The notes under the pieces are model-generated. The model did not search any database and was not told the origin of the DNA. It was given only the letters and a program-made list of their open reading frames with translations. Shown here in pieces: positions 1 through 6,825 of a stretch of 64,000 bases of DNA (position 1 is the first letter of the stretch; each line of letters starts with the position of its first letter). The DNA is from an uncultured Bacteroidota bacterium (GTDB lineage Bacteria > Bacteroidota > Bacteroidia > Bacteroidales > P3), in contig CACYKY010000004.1 of NCBI GenBank assembly GCA_902775135.1, positions 1 to 64,000 on the forward strand, written 5' to 3'. A program made the translations under genes and the position numbers.

Positions 1-47
1 GCCGCCACAAGGACTGCCACTTTCATTCGGTTCATTGTCGGCACCAT
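1..47 (-). CDS. N-terminal fragment of an exported protein (truncated by window edge)
   Basis: Only the first codons are in the window. Read on the minus strand from the ATG at 47 (or an in-frame ATG at 35) they give MVPTMNRMKVAVLVA, a positively charged start running into a hydrophobic stretch, as in a signal peptide or membrane anchor. A Bacteroidetes -7 promoter box lies just upstream at 58-65, which supports a real gene start and favours the 35 or 47 start. The rest of the gene lies to the left of the window, so function cannot be judged. Confidence 0.5.
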   Translation of the reverse strand, partial: MVPTMNRMKVAVLVA

Positions 48-57
48 TTTCTCGGTG

Positions 58-65
58 CAAAGATA
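58..65 (-). promoter_or_regulatory. Bacteroidetes -7 promoter box for the truncated leftmost gene
   Basis: Minus strand reads TATCTTTG, matching the TAnnTTTG box used by the Bacteroidetes primary sigma factor, about 11 nt before the ATG at 47. No clear -33 TTTG was found. Confidence 0.6.
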
Positions 66-442
66 CGAGTTTTTCTTCATATTGATTTTCATCTATTGTT
101 TTTTTTAATTGTTATTGACATTTTTGTTTCCCACGTGTCATGGTTGATGTGAAAAAACAGAGTTTCCCCACACAATAGGACAGCCGTTTCTGCGTTATCA
201 TTGTCGATGGACGCATGGGACTGTCCGGTCCTGTGCCATCGGCGAGCCCCCCGTGGGAGGTGGTAGAGTGTGATTGGTGGTTATTGTTTTCAAACACTCT
301 CCCCGCCCAAAGGGCTTGCCTTTTTTTATACGCCCTTGTGCGACCGGTACATCTGTCGACAAGGGCAGGGTCGGATGAATTTCATTGGGTTTAAATGTTT
401 GGTTCGACAATAGAGTTATTTTATCCGGATATTTTTTTAATA
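66..442. other. 377-bp non-coding interval with a chain of hairpins
   Basis: No convincing coding frame lies here. Left part (66-150) is AT-rich; the middle is GC-richer and carries several inverted repeats: 178-183 with 221-226, 191-195 with 211-215, 241-249 with 312-320, 265-271 with 294-300, and a strong separate hairpin at 332-366 (12 paired bases with one bulge). The 178-327 part is listed separately as a candidate RNA. The 332-366 hairpin may separate it from the convergent lipoprotein gene that ends at 443. Confidence 0.45.
165..327 (+). ncRNA. candidate structured small RNA ending in a terminator-like T-run
   Basis: On the plus strand GGACAG (178-183) can pair with CTGTCC (221-226), enclosing TGCGT/ACGCA (191-195/211-215). 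Downstream GGCGAGCCC (241-249) can pair with GGGCTTGCC (312-320, one G-T pair), enclosing AGAGTGT/ACACTCT (265-271/294-300). Seven Ts follow immediately at 321-327. A local GCCC-AAA-GGGC hairpin (305-315) competes with the long stem. No plus-strand gene follows, so a stand-alone RNA is more likely than a leader. I could not match it to 6S, SRP, tmRNA or RNase P RNA. The 5' end is a guess. Confidence 0.35.
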
Positions 443-844
443 CTATTTGATTGCAACGCAGGTATAGGTATTGGTCTTCTCGTCGAAGTCGACAGTAACT
501 CTATATCCTTTTTTCACCATTGTGTTAGACCATTCCGTTGCCTCCGAGTGACTCCCTGTCACAAAAGTCACCGTTTCTTTTGTTACTCCATACTCGTGGC
601 CATTCTCTCCAAAACTGACACGGTGTCCTTCCTCCGCCAAGGCAATCATTCTATACAAGAACGCCCGCCAGGAGGCTTCATCATCAAAAGAGACATGCAT
701 TTCCACGCCATCAATGGAATAATTCACATTGATGTAAGCCATTTCGGCAGAGATATTCTGCTCAACAACATTTTCTTTCTGACAACTCGCGGCCACCAGA
801 CTCAGCCCTGCAAAGAGAGCAAATGTAATGATTTTTCTTTTCAT
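443..844 (-). CDS. small exported lipoprotein of unknown function
   Basis: 133 residues. The first 21 residues are a lipoprotein signal peptide (MKRK, a hydrophobic stretch, then lipobox VAASC with the acylated cysteine near position 21), so the protein should be anchored to a membrane in the envelope. The mature part is mixed polar with no domain I recognise. It is the last gene in a minus-strand series behind the sigma factor at 1813-2352 and lies 42 bp downstream of the 887-1360 gene, so co-transcription is possible. In general design it resembles the lipoprotein at 42341-42808 (lipobox and a leading run that favours beta strands), but I see no clear sequence identity. Confidence 0.7.
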   Translation of the reverse strand: MKRKIITFALFAGLSLVAASCQKENVVEQNISAEMAYINVNYSIDGVEMHVSFDDEASWRAFLYRMIALAEEGHRVSFGENGHEYGVTKETVTFVTGSHSEATEWSNTMVKKGYRVTVDFDEKTNTYTCVAIK

Positions 845-886
845 AGTATGTACTTTTCTTTATTTGTTTGTAAATGATTTTATGAA

Positions 887-1360
887 TTACAATTTTAGAT
901 TATAATTTACCACAGCATTAATCTGGGATTCCGTTTCAATACTAAAGACACTCACAGTATGAATAAGTTGCGAAATACCAACAACGTTATTTTTCAGTAG
1001 GTCTGTGGTATCCATCGAAAGCGCCGGATTAACTTTGGGTGCGAGAAATGTAGTCACCAAATCTTTTCCCTCATTCAACTTCTTTTGCAGAATATCCGGC
1101 AACGGTTCAATACGAAAATCTTTTGCCAGCGTGTCCCATCCTGCAGCATCGAGGGCGCGAATGGTGGTGACATCGACGGTGAGGGTGTCGTTGACCGGGA
1201 AGTCCTCGATATAGGCCACGGTGAGGTGGGGGTTGTGCTCGTAGCGGCGGTAGAGGTCGCTGACGCGCTCGGGGGGCGTGGTGCGCGGCCACCAGGCCCA
1301 CAGCACGGTGGCGGCCACGGGGACTACGACGATGAGCAACGGCAAGAGGATGCGTTTCAT
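887..1360 (-). CDS. small membrane-anchored or secreted protein, unknown
   Basis: 157 residues starting at the ATG at 1360, which overlaps the stop of the preceding gene as ATGA. This indicates translational coupling. Residues 1-21 (MKRILLPLLIVVVPVAATVLW) form a signal peptide or single membrane anchor; the remainder is polar and extracytoplasmic. A longer reading frame extends upstream to 1477 but overlaps the previous gene and adds a sequence without secretion features, so I rejected it. No family recognised. Its place behind a sigma factor and a one-pass membrane protein suggests a role in the same signalling unit, but this is inference. Confidence 0.6.
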   Translation of the reverse strand: MKRILLPLLIVVVPVAATVLWAWWPRTTPPERVSDLYRRYEHNPHLTVAYIEDFPVNDTLTVDVTTIRALDAAGWDTLAKDFRIEPLPDILQKKLNEGKDLVTTFLAPKVNPALSMDTTDLLKNNVVGISQLIHTVSVFSIETESQINAVVNYNLKL

Positions 1361-1677
1361 AGCTTGTGCTCCAATATTTGGCGTACGCCCTCGATGACCT
1401 GGGCCCGGGGGGTACCGTTGTTGACAACCATCGATGTCCTCGCGGCCTCCGGCGCCGTGACCGAGGCGAAGCTGCACAGCAGCAGCGACACCACCGCCGC
1501 CGCCAGGCAGCGTCGCCGCAGGTCGTTGCGCTGCCGCCGGCGCCCCCAGGCGTCGAAGCCCGCCATGCCCGTAGCCGTTGCCTGGGCGGCCACGTCGCCG
1601 GGCAGGCCGTCAGGCTCCGCCGCCGCCACCGACAGCAGCGCCTCCAGTTCTTTTCCTTTCAGTTTCTTTCTTTCCAT
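1357..1677 (-). CDS. one-pass membrane protein next to a sigma factor (possible anti-sigma-like regulator)
   Basis: 106 residues. Residues 1-55 are charged and predicted cytoplasmic, 57-72 (CLAAAVVSLLLCSFAS) form one membrane segment, and a short tail of about 33 residues follows outside. This N-in topology behind a sigma-70-family gene is what a minimal anti-sigma factor looks like, but I see no zinc-binding HxxxCxxC motif or FecR domain, so the role is only inferred from position. The gap to the sigma gene is 135 bp and AT-rich. The next gene overlaps its stop by four bases. Confidence 0.55.
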   Translation of the reverse strand: MERKKLKGKELEALLSVAAAEPDGLPGDVAAQATATGMAGFDAWGRRRQRNDLRRRCLAAAVVSLLLCSFASVTAPEAARTSMVVNNGTPRAQVIEGVRQILEHKL

Positions 1678-1812
1678 TTGTTCTTTTTGTTCTGATTGTA
1701 GAAAAAAACACTTTTATTCTTCTCATTCTCATTTTAAATATAATTCTTTCCTGTTCATTTCATTCTGATTGAGATACAACTCTTTTATATTTTTTAAGAA
1801 TCTGATTGAGAT

Positions 1813-2352
1813 TTATTTCTTCCCTGTTCCTTTCTTTCCGACTGGGGAAAACATTTTCTCGGCCATCTTCCTCATCTCATGCATTATGCGGCTCTTGCGC
1901 ATGCGCGCCGCTGCGGCGGAGATGCCCATCGCGGTGCCTATCTCGGCAAAGCTGAAGCCGTCGAGGTGCATCTGCATCAGGCGCCGGTCGTCGGCATCGA
2001 GGCGGTCGAGGAGGAGCGGCAGGCGTTCGTCGCGCTCGTCGGGTTCCACCGCCACCTCGGGCATACCCTCGGCCACCACCATCGGCGGTCCTTCGGCTTG
2101 GCGCATTCGAAGGAGGATGCCGCGGGCGCGCAGCAGCACCCACCGTCGTTCCTGCTCCACGGTGCAGTCGGGCCGCAGGGAGCCCATGTACTTCCACAGT
2201 GCCAGCATCACCTCCTGCGACATGTCGCGCGCACGGTCCAGGTTGTAGTGTGCACGGTGAAGGCAGAGAGTCCAAATGGCGACCTTCTGTCGTTCGATGA
2301 GTTTCAGGTAGAGCTCACTCCGGGCCTTGATGTCGATGTCTGCGCTGGACAT
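1813..2352 (-). CDS. ECF-type RNA polymerase sigma factor
   Basis: 179 residues. The N-terminal part contains a sigma-70 region 2 pattern (RARDMSQEVMLALWKYMGSL, residues about 40-59, matching the usual D-x-x-Q-E/D-x-x-x-x-x-W form). The C-terminal part contains region 4 with a helix-turn-helix (FSFAEIGTAMGISAAAARMR, about 135-154). Size and the two-domain form fit an extracytoplasmic-function sigma factor. It leads a minus-strand group with small membrane and lipoprotein genes, as ECF operons often do. No TAnnTTTG box is evident before the start; an AT-rich stretch lies at 2365-2400, so it may be autoregulated. Confidence 0.85.
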   Translation of the reverse strand: MSSADIDIKARSELYLKLIERQKVAIWTLCLHRAHYNLDRARDMSQEVMLALWKYMGSLRPDCTVEQERRWVLLRARGILLRMRQAEGPPMVVAEGMPEVAVEPDERDERLPLLLDRLDADDRRLMQMHLDGFSFAEIGTAMGISAAAARMRKSRIMHEMRKMAEKMFSPVGKKGTGKK

Positions 2353-2465
2353 GGTATGTCTTCAAAAAAAAATTTTTCAGCACTATAATACACCGTTTTT
2401 TTCGGAAATGTAACAAAAAAATAAAATTTTTATTGTCCGATTCCGCCGACACGTTCAATTTCAAC

Positions 2466-2510
2466 AAAAAAGAAAAACAAAAAAAAGAGACGCGGCGTGC
2501 CGCGTCTCTG
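2466..2510 (-). terminator. rho-independent terminator of the rng-GH25 transcript
   Basis: On the minus strand a 10-bp GC-rich stem (2486-2495 with 2500-2509, loop of four) follows the GH25 stop and is followed by a long T-run (the A-run at 2463-2486 on the plus strand). Confidence 0.85.
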
Positions 2511-2519
2511 TGTTTGTTT

Positions 2520-3269
2520 TTATTTTGTCTTTTCCTGCGCCGAGGTGTCGGGCGGGGTGGTGGCCGTGCCGCTGTCCGGGACGGTGCTGGCCGCCGGGGC
2601 GGCGGGCTTCTTCTTTTTAGGCATCTTGATGTCGCTGAGGGAGTGGTTGCGGTTGAACTTGCTGATGTCCACATAGCCCTTGACGCCGCTGATGTGACCC
2701 GTCTCGGTGTACTGCCACAGGGTGTAGCGCACCGTGGGCGAGCGACGGTAGTTGGCAATGAAGATGTGATACTTGCGGTATTTCTTGCCGCTGAGGTGCT
2801 CGCGGTAGAGGCGCTCGGAGGTGTAGATCATGGGCTTCACGCCGTATTCCTTCTCCATGAGTTCCAGCAGCTTGTCGACGCGGGCCATATAGAGGCGTCC
2901 CACATGGTGCCCCTCGATGTCGAGCACGGGGATGAGGTCCTGCTCGCTCTTCTTGACCATCTTCTTGAAGTTGGCAAACTGCTGGTAGGCGGTGGTCTTG
3001 CTGCTGTAGAGGTGGTAGCTGCCCACCAGGAGGCCGGCCTTGCGGGCTTTGGCGACGTTGGTCTTATAGTAGGGGTCCTGGATGGAGGTGCCCTCGGTGG
3101 CCTTGATGTAGACAAACTTCACCGTGGAGTCCTTGGCGACCTTGGTCCAATTTATATTGCCCTGAAACTTGGAGACATCGATGCCGCGTGTCTTCACCTG
3201 CCCGAACGCCGGGGAGGCGAGAACCAGCAGGAGCGCCAGGAGAAGGATTCCCCTGCTCGCCGCCTTCAT
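2520..3269 (-). CDS. GH25-family lysozyme (secreted peptidoglycan hydrolase)
   Basis: 249 residues. A signal peptide occupies 1-22 (MKAASRGILLLALLLVLASPAFG), then a single GH25 domain: the opening GIDVSKFQGNINW with the conserved early Asp, KATEG, and PVLDIEG, which carries the catalytic Asp-x-Glu pair. The domain ends with WQYTETGHISGVKGYVDISKF, the typical C-terminal strand of the family. A Lys/Pro/Ala/Ser/Thr-rich tail of about 40 residues follows. GH25 enzymes cut the MurNAc-GlcNAc bond of peptidoglycan. The start at 3269 was chosen because it begins the signal peptide and lies 4 bp after the rng stop. It is the last gene before a strong terminator. Confidence 0.93.
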   Translation of the reverse strand: MKAASRGILLLALLLVLASPAFGQVKTRGIDVSKFQGNINWTKVAKDSTVKFVYIKATEGTSIQDPYYKTNVAKARKAGLLVGSYHLYSSKTTAYQQFANFKKMVKKSEQDLIPVLDIEGHHVGRLYMARVDKLLELMEKEYGVKPMIYTSERLYREHLSGKKYRKYHIFIANYRRSPTVRYTLWQYTETGHISGVKGYVDISKFNRNHSLSDIKMPKKKKPAAPAASTVPDSGTATTPPDTSAQEKTK

Positions 3270-3273
3270 GATA

Positions 3274-4827
3274 CTACATTGCAATCTCGTCGCCATTGGC
3301 ATGGAAGAATTTGAAGTCGAGAAGGCTGTATTTCTCTGAGGGAGTGGCCTTGAGTTTGACATGGTATTTCCGGCGCCATTGGTGGAGCAGGCTCCGCAGC
3401 CATCCCTGGGTGATGTAGGCGTGGACATAGGGGTGGGTGACGATGGTGAGGCGGCGCTCGTTGGACGATGTGAGGACATACTTGAGGCTGGATTCTATCT
3501 CGTCCACCACCACGAGGCTGCTCTTGATGGTGCCTGTGCCGTCGCAGAAGGGGCACTTCTCCTGTACGTCGACCTCCATAGCGGGGCGGACGCGCTGGCG
3601 CGTGATCTGCATCAGGCCGAATTTGCTCAGCGGCAAGATGGTGTGGCGGGCCTTGTCGCGTTTCATTTCCTCGGTCATCACGTCGAAGAGTTTCTTGCGG
3701 TTCTCGGCCTTGTTCATGTCCACGAAGTCGACAATGACGATGCCGCCCATGTCGCGCAAGCGCAGCTGGCGTGCAATTTCCTTGGCGCTCTCGATGTTCA
3801 CCTGCAGGGCGGTATCTTCCTGACCCGTTCCAGCCTTGATGTGGTTGCCGCTGTTGACGTCGATGACGTGCATGGCCTCGGTGTGCTCTATGTAGAGGTA
3901 GACGCCGGAGCGGATGGTGACAATCTTGCCGAAGGCCCGGCGGATGTCGCGCGAGATGCCGAACTGTTCAAAGATGGGAGTCTCCAGCTTATAGTGTTTG
4001 ACGATGTCCTCTTTGCCTGGGTCGATGGTTTTGACAAACTGCTTCACCTCTGTGCAGAGATTGGCGTTGTCGACATAGATGGTATTGAAATCGTCGGTGA
4101 GCACGTCGCGCAGCAGCGCCGAGGTGGTGCTGAGTTCGGCGTAGACCTTGGCGGGGCCGTTGACTCGCTTGAGTTTGGCTGTCATCTGCGCCCAAGAGTC
4201 CATGAGGCTGCGCAGGTCGGCGTCGAGCTCGGCTACGGTGCGGCCCTCGGCTACGGTGCGTACGATGACACCGAAGTTCTGAGGGCGGATGCTCTGCAGC
4301 AGGCGGCGCAGGCGGTTGCGTTCCTCGCCTCCTTTGATTTTCTGAGAGATGGATATTTTGTTGCTGAAGGGGGTGAGCACCAGATAGCGGCCGGCGATGG
4401 AGATGTCGCCCGTCAGTTTGGGGCCCTTGGTGGAGATGGGTTCCTTGGTGACTTGCACCAAGACGGGCTGACCTACCTTGAGCACATTGCCCATGTTGCC
4501 CACCTTCTCGAGGATAGGTTCTATCTTGAAATTGGCCAGCGTGGCGGCCGATGCGTCGCCATTCATGGCCAGGCGCAGGTACTTGTCGACGGAGTTGTAG
4601 TCGGGGCCGAGGTCGAGGTAGTGCATGAAGCCCTCCTTGTCGCCGCCCAGCTCAACGAAGGCGGCATTGAGGCCTTGCATGATTTTCTTCACCTTGCCGA
4701 AGAAGATGTCGCCCACGGCATACTGTCCGGAGGGCATTTCCTTGTGGAGTTCGACGAGGCGCTTGTCCTCCATGAGGGCTATCTGTACGCTGTCGTCGCT
4801 TGATGAAATGACTAATTCTTTATCCAA
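3274..4827 (-). CDS. rng: ribonuclease G/E family endoribonuclease
   Basis: 517 residues, about the length of RNase G. An S1-type RNA-binding segment occupies about 35-125 (VGDIFFGKVKKIMQGLNAAFVELG at its start, interrupted by a lineage insert). The catalytic DNase-I-like part holds the two metal-binding aspartates, D323 in VIDVNSG and D367 in VDFVDM, with spacing like that in E. coli RNase E. The zinc-link CPFCDG follows near 425. It matures rRNA and tRNA and starts mRNA decay in the cytoplasm. GH25 follows 4 bp downstream. Upstream, the HU and tiny basic protein genes are separated from it by two hairpins, so it probably has its own promoter in 4828-4886. Confidence 0.95.
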   Translation of the reverse strand: MDKELVISSSDDSVQIALMEDKRLVELHKEMPSGQYAVGDIFFGKVKKIMQGLNAAFVELGGDKEGFMHYLDLGPDYNSVDKYLRLAMNGDASAATLANFKIEPILEKVGNMGNVLKVGQPVLVQVTKEPISTKGPKLTGDISIAGRYLVLTPFSNKISISQKIKGGEERNRLRRLLQSIRPQNFGVIVRTVAEGRTVAELDADLRSLMDSWAQMTAKLKRVNGPAKVYAELSTTSALLRDVLTDDFNTIYVDNANLCTEVKQFVKTIDPGKEDIVKHYKLETPIFEQFGISRDIRRAFGKIVTIRSGVYLYIEHTEAMHVIDVNSGNHIKAGTGQEDTALQVNIESAKEIARQLRLRDMGGIVIVDFVDMNKAENRKKLFDVMTEEMKRDKARHTILPLSKFGLMQITRQRVRPAMEVDVQEKCPFCDGTGTIKSSLVVVDEIESSLKYVLTSSNERRLTIVTHPYVHAYITQGWLRSLLHQWRRKYHVKLKATPSEKYSLLDFKFFHANGDEIAM

Positions 4828-4886
4828 TGTAATTTTTGTTCTAATTATAAAATCGCAAACAATGTCGCGTGCGAGTAGAAAAAGAG

Positions 4887-4936
4887 AAAAACAAACTACA
4901 TACCGACAAGAGATGAGTCGGTGTGTAATTTGTTTT
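4887..4936 (-). terminator. terminator-like hairpin upstream of rng
   Basis: A near-perfect inverted repeat (4887-4907 with 4917-4936, two mismatches, loop of nine) that is followed on the minus strand by a U-rich tract (the A-rich 4879-4890). It would end the HU / basic protein transcript. Confidence 0.7.
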
Positions 4937-4958
4937 AGTCTTTTAAATCCCGAAGCCT

Positions 4959-4990
4959 GACTGGCAGCCTCGCTGAGCGAGGCGTCAGTC
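4959..4990 (-). terminator. GC-rich hairpin directly after the 29-residue gene
   Basis: Stem GACTG...CAGTC with inner GCCTCGC/GCGAGGC and loop TGA (4959-4990), starting two bases after the stop of the small gene. No T-run follows, so this may be an mRNA 3'-end stabiliser that works with the 4887-4936 hairpin. Confidence 0.5.
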
Positions 4991-4991
4991 C

Positions 4992-5081
4992 TTACTTCTT
5001 CTTATGTCTATTCTTGCGCAGGCGTTTTTTACGCTTGTGCGTAGACATTTTGTGTCTCTTGTGCTTCTTTCCGTTAGGCAT
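4992..5081 (-). CDS. 29-residue very basic protein, AURKAIP1/COX24 (mS38)-domain type
   Basis: The minus strand from the ATG at 5081 to a TAA at 4994-4992 encodes 29 residues rich in Lys, Arg and His (MPNGKKHKRHKM then STHKRKKRLRKNRHKKK). The KRKKRLRKNRHKK core is the pattern of the AURKAIP1/COX24 domain, the bacterial relatives of mitochondrial ribosomal protein mS38, which are found throughout the Bacteroidetes; a ribosomal location is likely. It lies 18 bp after HU and is followed by a GC-rich hairpin. The same order (HU, this gene, rng) is known to me from other Bacteroidales, which supports it despite its size. Confidence 0.9.
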   Translation of the reverse strand: MPNGKKHKRHKMSTHKRKKRLRKNRHKKK

Positions 5082-5099
5082 AGTTCTTATTGTTTGATG

Positions 5100-5384
5100 T
5101 TATTTGACTTTCTTTTTGACATCCTGCATGAAAGTCTTGGCGGGCTTGAAAGCGGGGATGTTATGAGCGGGGATGATGATGGTGGTGTTCTTGCTGATGT
5201 TGCGGCCAGTCTTCTCAGCGCGTTTCTTCACGATGAAGCTGCCAAAGCCACGCAGATACACATTTTCGCCCTCGGAGAGGCTCTCTTTGATAACGGTCAT
5301 GAATTCCTCGACAGTAGCCTGGATGGCGACTTTCTCGATACCGGTTTTCTGAGCTATTTCAGCTACGATTTCTGCCTTTGTCAT
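5100..5384 (-). CDS. HU-family DNA-binding protein
   Basis: 94 residues. The full HU/IHF fold is present: N-terminal helices (MTKAEIVAEIAQKTGIEK), the GSFIVKKR strand, and the DNA-binding arm around residues 57-77 (AEKTGRNISKNTTIIIPAHN) followed by PAFKPAK. It bends and compacts DNA in the nucleoid. It is the first gene of a short transcript with the 29-residue basic protein; a TATTTTTG promoter box lies 64 bp upstream at 5448-5455. Bacteroidales carry several HU paralogues, so no gene symbol is given. Confidence 0.95.
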   Translation of the reverse strand: MTKAEIVAEIAQKTGIEKVAIQATVEEFMTVIKESLSEGENVYLRGFGSFIVKKRAEKTGRNISKNTTIIIPAHNIPAFKPAKTFMQDVKKKVK

Positions 5385-5447
5385 TTTTGTTTGATATTTA
5401 TTATTTGTTAATCTTTACTTGACTGTTTTTCAACTCAAATTGGAGTG

Positions 5448-5455
5448 CAAAAATA
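5448..5455 (-). promoter_or_regulatory. -7 promoter box for HU
   Basis: Minus strand TATTTTTG, a match to TAnnTTTG, leaving a leader of about 60 nt before the HU start at 5384. Confidence 0.55.
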
Positions 5456-5612
5456 CTACTTTTTTTTCAATCGGCGAAGATTTTTTTTCTCCGTCCTGTG
5501 TTTTTAACAATCCAAATCACCATAACACACTGTCTTCCAATCGATAGTAATTTTTAAAATATTTTTGTTTTTAGTATTGTCCGATGGGCGGAAAAGGGAA
5601 ATATCGAGTACT

Positions 5613-6482
5613 CTAATCACTAACTTTTAGTCTTTTACCAAAAGTGACAACCAGCAGGAAAACGGCCGCCAAGGTGCAGGCCAAAGTCACCTCCCAACCC
5701 ACGGCCAGAGGCGCCGCGGGATCGAAGTCCATTCCTTGCGAGGACGCCAGCCAGAAGGCCACAACGACAACGGCATTATTGACGAAGTGGGCCATAGCGT
5801 TGACCACCAGCGAGCCCCCGCCTACATAGAGGTAGCCCAGCAGCGCTCCCAGCAGCAGGCGCGGCAGGAAAGCGAACACCTCGAAATGGGCCAAGCTGAA
5901 CACCGCCGCCGTCACCCAGACGGCAGCATGCAGACCCACAGCCGACGAGGTACCGTCGGCCCTCACGGGCGACCACCATCGCAGAAGAAGGTTCTGTATG
6001 CCCGCGCGGAAGAAGAGTTCCTCGCACACCGCCGGCACCAAAGCCACGAAGAGCAGGCATAGCCAGGGGTTCTCCTCGCTCATCAGGAGTTGCAGCATCC
6101 CCTGCGACTGCTCTCCGGCGTTGCGTAGCGACTCCTCGACGGACTTCAGGACAACTGGCAGGTGTATGGCATCGTTCCATGTTGTCAGCCAATCGGTTAT
6201 CGGCACAAGCAAAAACATCGTCACCACCCCTGCCAAAGCCAGCAGCCACCGACGGCCAGCAAAGTCGAGCCGCAGCCATTGCCGCTGTCCCGGCCGATAG
6301 TACATCCACGCTATTGCCAATGTCGGCAAAGCGAACATCAGCACTTGCGACAATGCCTGCCATGAAATCCACGGGAGCCACGGGTCGCCCGACTTGGGGT
6401 TGACGGGGCCAACCACAGCGCCCAACAACACAGAGATCACCATCATGGACAGCGACAACAGAAAAAGCACCAAAAGGTGCAT
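5613..6482 (-). CDS. CPBP-family intramembrane metalloprotease
   Basis: 289 residues with about eight membrane segments. The three family motifs are present: CEELFFRAGI (paired Glu plus the FFR signature), a SLAHFE motif with the metal-binding His, and HFVNNA near the C-terminus with the last His/Asn. CPBP (CAAX/Abi) proteases act inside the cytoplasmic membrane on prenylated or regulatory membrane proteins; the substrate here is unknown. The start at 6482 was chosen because the open frame further upstream to 6602 is a read-through of the tRNA-Arg gene. It may share the tRNA transcript. Confidence 0.9.
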   Translation of the reverse strand: MHLLVLFLLSLSMMVISVLLGAVVGPVNPKSGDPWLPWISWQALSQVLMFALPTLAIAWMYYRPGQRQWLRLDFAGRRWLLALAGVVTMFLLVPITDWLTTWNDAIHLPVVLKSVEESLRNAGEQSQGMLQLLMSEENPWLCLLFVALVPAVCEELFFRAGIQNLLLRWWSPVRADGTSSAVGLHAAVWVTAAVFSLAHFEVFAFLPRLLLGALLGYLYVGGGSLVVNAMAHFVNNAVVVVAFWLASSQGMDFDPAAPLAVGWEVTLACTLAAVFLLVVTFGKRLKVSD

Positions 6483-6510
6483 AAAGGGATGGGAGAATCG
6501 TTTCACTTTG

Positions 6511-6584
6511 TGACCCCGGCGGGATTCAAACCCACGACTTTCGGAACCGGAATCCGACGTTCTATTCAGCTGAACTACGGGGCC
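6511..6584 (-). tRNA. tRNA-Arg (anticodon CCG)
   Basis: 74 nt on the minus strand fold as a full cloverleaf: acceptor stem GGCCCCG with CGGGGTC (one G-T pair), D arm GTTC/GAAC, anticodon stem TCGGA/TCCGA with loop TTCCGGT giving anticodon CCG, and a T arm with GGGTTTGAATCCC. Discriminator base is A; CCA is not encoded. It would read the CGG arginine codon. Confidence 0.96.
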
Positions 6585-6825
6585 TGCTTTGCAAACAAGC
6601 ACCTTTAATAACTACAAAAAAAAAATAATATTGTGCCCGTCGGAAAAAAAATTTCAATCTCCTACTCACCCTCCCTCGAGCCACCTACCGAAAAGAGCAA
6701 TAACATCGGCGGACTCTGGGGGAGGCATGCGGCGCCATAAACAAAATTCCAACTATAAATTATTATAGAAATAGATACAATAAATAAAAGAAAACAGCGT
6801 TATTAGGAACCAAACAAGAAACAAA

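Noticed and set aside
1361..1477. Extended start of the 157-residue membrane protein
   Set aside because: It overlaps the previous gene by over 100 bp and would hide the signal peptide; the ATGA overlap supports the 1360 start.
3361..4803. 480-codon open frame on the plus strand opposite rng
   Set aside because: Shadow of the GC-rich rng codons; composition (Val/Ala/Gly/His/Asp rich) has no domain and rng is certain.
6483..6602. N-terminal extension of the CPBP protease giving a GPVVQLNRTSDSG-type start
   Set aside because: It is a translation of the tRNA-Arg gene on the same strand; the protease starts at 6482.
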